This document shows positions 59,045 to 64,000 of a DNA stretch of 64,000 bases, in pieces. The stretch is taken from positions 1 through 64,000 of the forward strand of contig NZ_FZOW01000021.1 of the NCBI RefSeq assembly GCF_900188125.1. Reading direction: 5' to 3'. The position numbers and the translations under genes are program-made. Each line of letters begins with the position of its first letter. Position 1 is the stretch's first letter. This stretch comes from Rhodococcoides kyotonense. GTDB taxonomy: Bacteria > Actinomycetota > Actinomycetes > Mycobacteriales > Mycobacteriaceae. A model generated the notes under the pieces. It saw only the letters and a list, made by a program, of their open reading frames with translations, was not told the DNA's origin and made no database searches.

Positions 59045-61078
59045 ATGAACCCGACCGTGGCCGCCCTGTTGGCCCGATCGAATCGCCTCGGGTCCGACCC
59101 GAGCAACACCAACTACGCAGGCGGGAACACCTCCGCCAAGGGAACCGACGTCGATCCTGTGACCGGGGCAGACATAGACCTCATGTGGGTCAAGGGATCT
59201 GGCGGCGACCTGGGAACACTCACCGAGCAGGGGCTCGCGGTACTGCGCCTCGACCGACTGCGCTCGCTCGTCGACGTCTACCCTGGCATCGACCGCGAAG
59301 ACGAGATGGTCGCCGCATTCGACTACACCCTGCACGGCCGGGGAGGTGCGGCGCCGTCGATCGACACCGCGATGCACGGACTCGTCGACGCCCCGCACGT
59401 CGACCATCTGCATCCCGACTCCGGTATCGCGATCGCCACGGCTGCCGACGGCCCCGAGTTGACGCGAAAGATCTACGGCGACACCGTCGTCTGGGTTCCC
59501 TGGCGTCGACCCGGATTTCAACTCGGACTGGACATCTCGGAAATCAAGGCCGCGAATCCTCAGGCTATCGGGTGCATCCTCGGTGGCCACGGCATCACAG
59601 CGTGGGGTGAGACGTCCGACGACGCAGAGGCCAATTCCCTCGAGATCATCCGTGCAGCGGAGGCGTATCTCGCCGAGAACGGAACGGCCGAACCGTTCGG
59701 TGCGCCGCTCGTCGGTTACGCTGCACTGCCGGACGCCGAACGTCGCGCGAAAGCAGCAGCCTTGGCTCCTCACATTCGTGGGTTCGCCTCGACCGATGAG
59801 GCGAAGGTAGGCCACTTCACGGATTCGCCTGTGGTGCTGGACTTCCTGGCCGCAACCGAACATCCGCGTCTGGCTGCGCTCGGCACCAGTTGCCCCGACC
59901 ACTTCCTGCGCACCAAGGTCAAACCGCTCGTCCTCGACTTGCCTGCCGATGCGACCGTCGAACAGTCCGTCGAGCGTCTGCAGACGCTGCACGAGGCGTA
60001 CCGCAAGGACTACCAGGCGTATTACGAGCGCTTCGCGACCGAGGAGTCACCCGCGATGCGCGGCGCAGACCCGGCGATCGTGCTCGTTCCCGGTGTCGGC
60101 ATGTTCAGCTTCGGCGCGAACAAGCAGACCGCCCGCGTGGCAGGCGAGTTCTACGTCAACGCGATCAACGTGATGCGCGGCGCGGAGTCGGTGTCGACGT
60201 ACAGTCCCATCGACGAATCCGAGAAGTTTCGTATCGAGTACTGGGCGCTCGAAGAGGCCAAGCTCGCACGCATGCCCAAGCCCAAGCCGCTTGCGACGCG
60301 TATCGCGCTGGTCACCGGGGCCGCGTCGGGAATCGGAAAAGCGATTGCCCGACGTCTCGCAGCAGAAGGCGCGTGCGTCGTCATCGCGGATCTGGACGAG
60401 CAGAAGGCTTCCGACGTTGCGGCCGAGATCGGCAGTACGGATGTCGCGATCGGTGTTCGCGCCGACGTCACCGACGAAGCGGCCGTCAAGGCGGCCGTCG
60501 ACGCGACCGTCCTTGCGTTCGGTGGTATCGACCTCGTCGTGAACAACGCGGGCCTGTCGTTGTCGAAGCCGCTGCTGGAAACGACTGTCGCGGACTGGGA
60601 TCTGCAGCACGACGTCATGGCACGTGGTTCGTTCCTCGTCTCGAAGTCTGCTGCTGCGGCGCTGATCGCGCAGAAGATGGGCGGCGACATTCTCTACATC
60701 TCGTCCAAGAACTCCGTGTTCGCCGGGCCGAACAACATCGCGTACTCCGCGACGAAGGCCGATCAGGCGCATCAGGTTCGACTCCTCGCAGCCGAGCTCG
60801 GTGAGCACGGAGTCAAGGTCAACGGCATCAATCCGGACGGGGTCGTGCAGGGTTCGGGCATCTTCGCTGCAGGCTGGGGCGCCTCGCGTGCCGCGGTCTA
60901 CGGCGTCGACGAGAAGGATCTGGGCAAGTTCTACGCACAACGCACGCTGCTGAAGCGGGAAGTGCTGCCGGAGAACATCGCCAACGCCGCATTTGCACTG
61001 TGCACGTCCGACTTCTCGCACACGACGGGTCTGCACATACCTGTCGACGCAGGTGTTGCAGCCGCGTTCCTCCGATGA
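59045..61078 (+). CDS. Bifunctional rhamnulose-1-phosphate aldolase / L-lactaldehyde dehydrogenase (SDR)
   Basis: A 677-residue fusion of class II aldolase and SDR. Residues 1-410 are aldolase: NYAGGNTSAKGTD, then LMWVKGSGGDLGTL, metal site HVDHLHPDSGIAIAT and LGGHGITAWGE. Residues about 415-677 are SDR: TGAASGIGKAIAR, NNAG, ILYISSKNSVFAGPNN and YSATKADQAHQVR. The first half cleaves L-rhamnulose-1-phosphate to DHAP and L-lactaldehyde; the second oxidises L-lactaldehyde to L-lactate, so the toxic aldehyde may be passed on directly. The start at 59045 follows AGAAGGAAG; an in-frame ATG at 59018 is the alternative. Confidence 0.92.
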   Translation: MNPTVAALLARSNRLGSDPSNTNYAGGNTSAKGTDVDPVTGADIDLMWVKGSGGDLGTLTEQGLAVLRLDRLRSLVDVYPGIDREDEMVAAFDYTLHGRGGAAPSIDTAMHGLVDAPHVDHLHPDSGIAIATAADGPELTRKIYGDTVVWVPWRRPGFQLGLDISEIKAANPQAIGCILGGHGITAWGETSDDAEANSLEIIRAAEAYLAENGTAEPFGAPLVGYAALPDAERRAKAAALAPHIRGFASTDEAKVGHFTDSPVVLDFLAATEHPRLAALGTSCPDHFLRTKVKPLVLDLPADATVEQSVERLQTLHEAYRKDYQAYYERFATEESPAMRGADPAIVLVPGVGMFSFGANKQTARVAGEFYVNAINVMRGAESVSTYSPIDESEKFRIEYWALEEAKLARMPKPKPLATRIALVTGAASGIGKAIARRLAAEGACVVIADLDEQKASDVAAEIGSTDVAIGVRADVTDEAAVKAAVDATVLAFGGIDLVVNNAGLSLSKPLLETTVADWDLQHDVMARGSFLVSKSAAAALIAQKMGGDILYISSKNSVFAGPNNIAYSATKADQAHQVRLLAAELGEHGVKVNGINPDGVVQGSGIFAAGWGASRAAVYGVDEKDLGKFYAQRTLLKREVLPENIANAAFALCTSDFSHTTGLHIPVDAGVAAAFLR

Positions 61079-61091
61079 AGCGGATACCGAA

Positions 61092-62576
61092 ATGAGCACA
61101 GGTCAGGTTGCCGCCGTCGACCTCGGCGCGACGAGTGGTCGCGTCGTGGTCGGCACTGTCGGCACCGATTCGTCCGGTCGTGACGTGCTGGATCTCGACG
61201 TCGTCGCACGTTTTCCCAACGAACCGCTCCGGTTGTGGAACGGGAGCAGGGCAGCGCTGCACACGGATGTGCCCGCGCTGTTCGGGCATGTCAGGAAAGG
61301 ACTCGCCGACGCAGCTCGTACCGCCGACCTGGTGAGCATCGGAATCGACTCGTGGGCAGTCGATTACGGTCTTCTGCGTGGCGGTCGGCTACTAGGTCTG
61401 CCGCATCACTACCGGGACGAGCGGTCCGAACGTGGGGTCGAACTGGTCGAGTCGGTCGTGAGCCGCGCAGAGTTGTTCGACCGCAATGGATTACAGTTCC
61501 TTCCGTTCAACACCGTGTACCAGTTGGCGGTCGACCGCGCGGACGGGATGCTCGAGCTCGCCGATCGGGCCCTTCTGGTCCCGGATCTCGTCGCGTATTG
61601 GCTCACCGGTCGTGAGGTGACCGAACGGACCAACGCGTCGACGACGGGCGTGTTCGGTACCGACGGGGTGCTCGACACCGACCTGCTGGCTCGACTGGGT
61701 ATCGCGCCGTCGCTGTTCGCCGGCGTCGTCGATCCGGGTACGGCGCTCGGCCCCGTGCTTCCCGGATTCCTCGGCGCCCCGACGACAGCGATGGTGACGG
61801 CCGTTGGGTCGCACGACACCGCATCGGCAGTTGCAGCGGTCCCAATGAATCCCGACAACGCCGTCTACATATCCTGCGGCACATGGGGACTGGTGGGTGC
61901 AGAGACGTCAGGCCCCGTGCTGAACACTCGCGTACGTGAGGCCGGGTTCACGAACGAAGCCGGTGTCGACGGGCGAAACAGGTTGCTGCACAACGTGATG
62001 GGGCTGTGGCTGCTGTCCGAGACGGTGCGGGAGTGGAGTCGGGTGGACGGCGCCCCTGTCGATCTGTCCGACTTGCTTGCCGCTGCGGCTCAGTGCCCTG
62101 CGCCCGCACATGTCTTCGACGCGGACGACCCGGTGTTCCTTCCGCGCGGCGACATGCCACAGCGGATTCGCGCGTGGTACTCCGAACGGGGCCTCGCTGA
62201 GCCGTCGTCGCGCATCGAGATGGTCCGTGCGATCGTCGAGTCGCTGGCCGCGGCATTTGCGGAAGCGGTGCGCGACGCGGCGTCGCTCGCGGGGATATCG
62301 CTGCAGCAGGTCCACGTGGTTGGTGGCGGGGCGCAGAACTCGCTGCTGTGCGGAATTCTCGCGGACCGACTCGGCATCAATGTGCTGGCGGGACCCGTCG
62401 AGGCGACAGCATTGGGTAACGTGCTGGTACAGGCACGGACCCACGGCTTGATCTCCGGTGATCTCGATCGGTTGCGTCGCATCGTCTGGGCGACGTTCCC
62501 TCCGGAGCGGCACGAACCAGCGGCACGACGCCTGTCCCGACAGCGGGCGCACACAGACCGGGCGCGAACAGCATGA
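61092..62576 (+). CDS. rhaB: Rhamnulokinase (FGGY family)
   Basis: A 494-residue FGGY carbohydrate kinase. The N-terminal phosphate motif is [15 protein letters not shown], then [15 protein letters not shown] with the catalytic Asp region, and the C-terminal adenosine part has [20 protein letters not shown]. It phosphorylates L-rhamnulose at O-1, making the aldolase substrate. It starts 13 bases after the aldolase stop. The start codon follows a moderate GAAGCGG-type site, and its stop overlaps the next frame's alternative start. Confidence 0.92.
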   Translation: MSTGQVAAVDLGATSGRVVVGTVGTDSSGRDVLDLDVVARFPNEPLRLWNGSRAALHTDVPALFGHVRKGLADAARTADLVSIGIDSWAVDYGLLRGGRLLGLPHHYRDERSERGVELVESVVSRAELFDRNGLQFLPFNTVYQLAVDRADGMLELADRALLVPDLVAYWLTGREVTERTNASTTGVFGTDGVLDTDLLARLGIAPSLFAGVVDPGTALGPVLPGFLGAPTTAMVTAVGSHDTASAVAAVPMNPDNAVYISCGTWGLVGAETSGPVLNTRVREAGFTNEAGVDGRNRLLHNVMGLWLLSETVREWSRVDGAPVDLSDLLAAAAQCPAPAHVFDADDPVFLPRGDMPQRIRAWYSERGLAEPSSRIEMVRAIVESLAAAFAEAVRDAASLAGISLQQVHVVGGGAQNSLLCGILADRLGINVLAGPVEATALGNVLVQARTHGLISGDLDRLRRIVWATFPPERHEPAARRLSRQRAHTDRARTA

Positions 62577-62593
62577 ACGAGAGAGGATCAGCA

Positions 62594-63832
62594 ATGGTCA
62601 AGAGACAGATCCCGAAGGTGCGCGATCTCGCGCCCCTCATGCAGTTCAAGAAGCCGGAGCTCAACGCGAAGAAGCGACGTCTCGACGCGGCCCTGACGAT
62701 CGAGGATCTGCGCAGGATCGCAAAGCGCCGCACGCCGACGGCCGCCTTCGATTACACCGATGGCTCAGCCGAGGCCGAGCTGTCGATCACTCGGGCGCGT
62801 CAGGCATTCCAGGACATCGAGTTCCGGCCGTCGATCCTGCGTGACGTCTCCAAGGTGTCGACGGGCTGGGACGTCCTCGGCGCGCCCGTGGCCCAGCCGT
62901 TCGGCATCGCTCCCACCGGATTTACCCGCATGATGCAGACCGAGGGTGAGATCGCAGGCGCGCACGCGGCCGCCCGTGCAGGCATCCCGTTCTCGCTGTC
63001 GACGATGGGCACGCACTCGATCGAGGACGTGCGCGACGCCAACCCACACGGCCGGAACTGGTTTCAGCTGTACATGTGGAAGGACCGCGAGCGGTCGATG
63101 GCTCTCGTCGACCGCGCGGCGAAGGCCGGCTTCGACACCCTGCTCGTGACCGTCGACGTCCCGGTGGCGGGCGCCCGGCTGCGCGACAAGCGCAACGGCA
63201 TGACGATCCCGCCTGCTCTGACGCCGGGAACCGTCGTCAACGCACTTCCGCGGCCGCAGTGGTGGATCGACTTTCTGACCACCGAGCCGCTGTCGTTCGC
63301 GTCGATCGATCGCTGGTCCGGAACCGTCGCCGAACTGCTCGACACGATGTTCGATCCCACGGTCACGTTCGAGGATTTGGCGTGGATCAAATCGCAGTGG
63401 CCGGGCAAGCTCGTCGTCAAGGGCATTCAGACGGTGGAGGATGCCAAAGCCGTCACCGAGCTCGGGGTCGATGGCCTGATTCTGTCCAATCACGGTGGTA
63501 GACAGCTCGATCGGGCACCGATCCCGTTCCATCTGCTACCCGACGTCGCACGCGAGGTGGGCTCGGACACCGAGGTCATGCTGGACACCGGCATCATGTC
63601 CGGTGCCGACATCGTCGCGTCGATCGCGCTCGGTGCGCGGTTCACTCTCGTGGGCCGCGCATACCTCTACGGGCTCATGGCAGGTGGCGAAGCAGGCGTG
63701 AACCGGGCTGTCGACATCTTGTCCGAGCAGGTCGAGCGCACGATGCGTCTGCTCGGCGTCACGTCGCTCGAGGAACTGGAGCCCGGGCACGTGATTCAGC
63801 TCGAACGTCTGGTGCCGCGCCCACGTTCGTGA
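62594..63832 (+). CDS. lldD: L-lactate dehydrogenase (FMN-dependent, LldD2-like)
   Basis: A 412-residue alpha-hydroxy-acid dehydrogenase. It begins [20 protein letters not shown], with [30 protein letters not shown] for FMN binding, [10 protein letters not shown], and the active-site [13 protein letters not shown] with the catalytic His and Arg; [19 protein letters not shown] and [15 protein letters not shown] bind FMN phosphate. It oxidises L-lactate to pyruvate, passing electrons to the respiratory chain. ATG at 62594 has AGAGGA ahead; ATG at 62573 overlaps the kinase stop but has no ribosome site. It finishes rhamnose breakdown by consuming the lactate formed by the fusion enzyme. Confidence 0.93.
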   Translation: MVKRQIPKVRDLAPLMQFKKPELNAKKRRLDAALTIEDLRRIAKRRTPTAAFDYTDGSAEAELSITRARQAFQDIEFRPSILRDVSKVSTGWDVLGAPVAQPFGIAPTGFTRMMQTEGEIAGAHAAARAGIPFSLSTMGTHSIEDVRDANPHGRNWFQLYMWKDRERSMALVDRAAKAGFDTLLVTVDVPVAGARLRDKRNGMTIPPALTPGTVVNALPRPQWWIDFLTTEPLSFASIDRWSGTVAELLDTMFDPTVTFEDLAWIKSQWPGKLVVKGIQTVEDAKAVTELGVDGLILSNHGGRQLDRAPIPFHLLPDVAREVGSDTEVMLDTGIMSGADIVASIALGARFTLVGRAYLYGLMAGGEAGVNRAVDILSEQVERTMRLLGVTSLEELEPGHVIQLERLVPRPRS

Positions 63833-63855
63833 CGATCAGCTGAAAGACTGGCGTC

Positions 63856-64000
63856 GTGGCAAAGAGCATGAAGCAGGTGGCCGCCGCGGCAGGCGTATCC
63901 GTGGGCACGGTCTCGAACGTGCTCAACTCGCCGGACAAGGTTGCTCCCGCGACGGTGGATCGCGTCATGGCGGCCATCGACGAACTGGGGTTCGTGCGGA
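63856..64000 (+). CDS. LacI family regulator, N-terminal fragment (cut by window edge)
   Basis: The first 48 codons are present, starting at GTG 63856. They encode a LacI headpiece: [20 protein letters not shown] then [20 protein letters not shown] and GFVR, including the helix-turn-helix and the hinge approach. It is 23 bases after lldD, so it is probably the last gene of the rhamnose operon and its repressor, acting on the palindrome at 56075-56088. The ligand domain is outside the window. Confidence 0.9.
   Translation, partial: MAKSMKQVAAAAGVSVGTVSNVLNSPDKVAPATVDRVMAAIDELGFVR

Noticed and set aside
1-64000. CRISPR arrays, tRNA genes, insertion sequences
   Set aside because: No regularly spaced repeats, cloverleaf-like stretches or transposase genes were recognised. 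The IstA-like segment at 42580-42880 belongs to the LuxR-type regulator.

Overview
The window looks like chromosome of a high-GC actinobacterium, most likely Rhodococcus or a close relative (inference). It has a WhiB protein, a mycofactocin-type short-chain dehydrogenase, a single-chain long-type acyl-CoA carboxylase, an LldD2-like lactate dehydrogenase, many GTG/TTG starts and ATGA start/stop overlaps. No rRNA, tRNA, CRISPR array or insertion sequence was seen.

Layout. 1-81 is the start of ilvD (minus strand). 82-2530 holds two decayed genes (a hypothetical gene and the 3' half of an acyl-CoA ligase) and an aldo/keto reductase. 2.8-6.2 kb holds a small hypothetical gene and an EmrB-type efflux pump plus NmrA-like oxidoreductase, divergent from a TetR gene across an array of ACTAAC half-sites. 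6.4-16.6 kb is a LysR-controlled acyl-CoA catabolic operon: ADP-forming CoA ligase, SDR, MFS importer, FAS1-like hydratase, CitE-like lyase, enoyl-CoA hydratase, thiolase and class III CoA-transferase. It suits an unsaturated or branched (di)carboxylic acid. 16.6-20.1 kb holds a PPOX protein, a MaoC hydratase translationally coupled to a whiB gene, a broken CGNR regulator and an Fpg/Nei glycosylase. 20.2-25.1 kb holds an SRPBCC protein and a GntR / ADP-ribosylglycohydrolase-like / NCS1 permease / PfkB kinase module.

25-49.6 kb is the most interesting region. It is a set of divergent and convergent oxidative catabolic operons: an MHS transporter and SDR; a Baeyer-Villiger monooxygenase; a mycofactocin-type SDR, flavin reductase and acyl-CoA carboxylase; SnoaL-like proteins with two crotonases; an acyl-CoA ligase and CMD protein; two LLM flavin monooxygenases with an SDR; a RibB-like/riboflavin kinase fusion; and an alcohol dehydrogenase. 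A recurring palindrome, TCAAC-N6-GTTGA, lies upstream of nearly all these transcription units, including the local tetR gene. This defines a probable single regulon for breakdown of a cyclic ketone or alcohol, perhaps terpenoid. The fusion protein carries RibB-like and GTP-cyclohydrolase-II-like regions that have lost catalytic residues, followed by an intact-looking riboflavin kinase domain.

49.7-56 kb holds small housekeeping and envelope genes: DUF1801, DUF1295, PadR, a lipoprotein serine hydrolase divergent from a D,D-carboxypeptidase lipoprotein, and a zeta-toxin-like/ParD-like pair. 56.1-64 kb is a complete L-rhamnose operon (mutarotase, transporter, isomerase, aldolase-dehydrogenase fusion, kinase, L-lactate dehydrogenase). 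It is preceded by a perfect LacI-type palindrome and followed by the start of a LacI regulator cut by the window edge.
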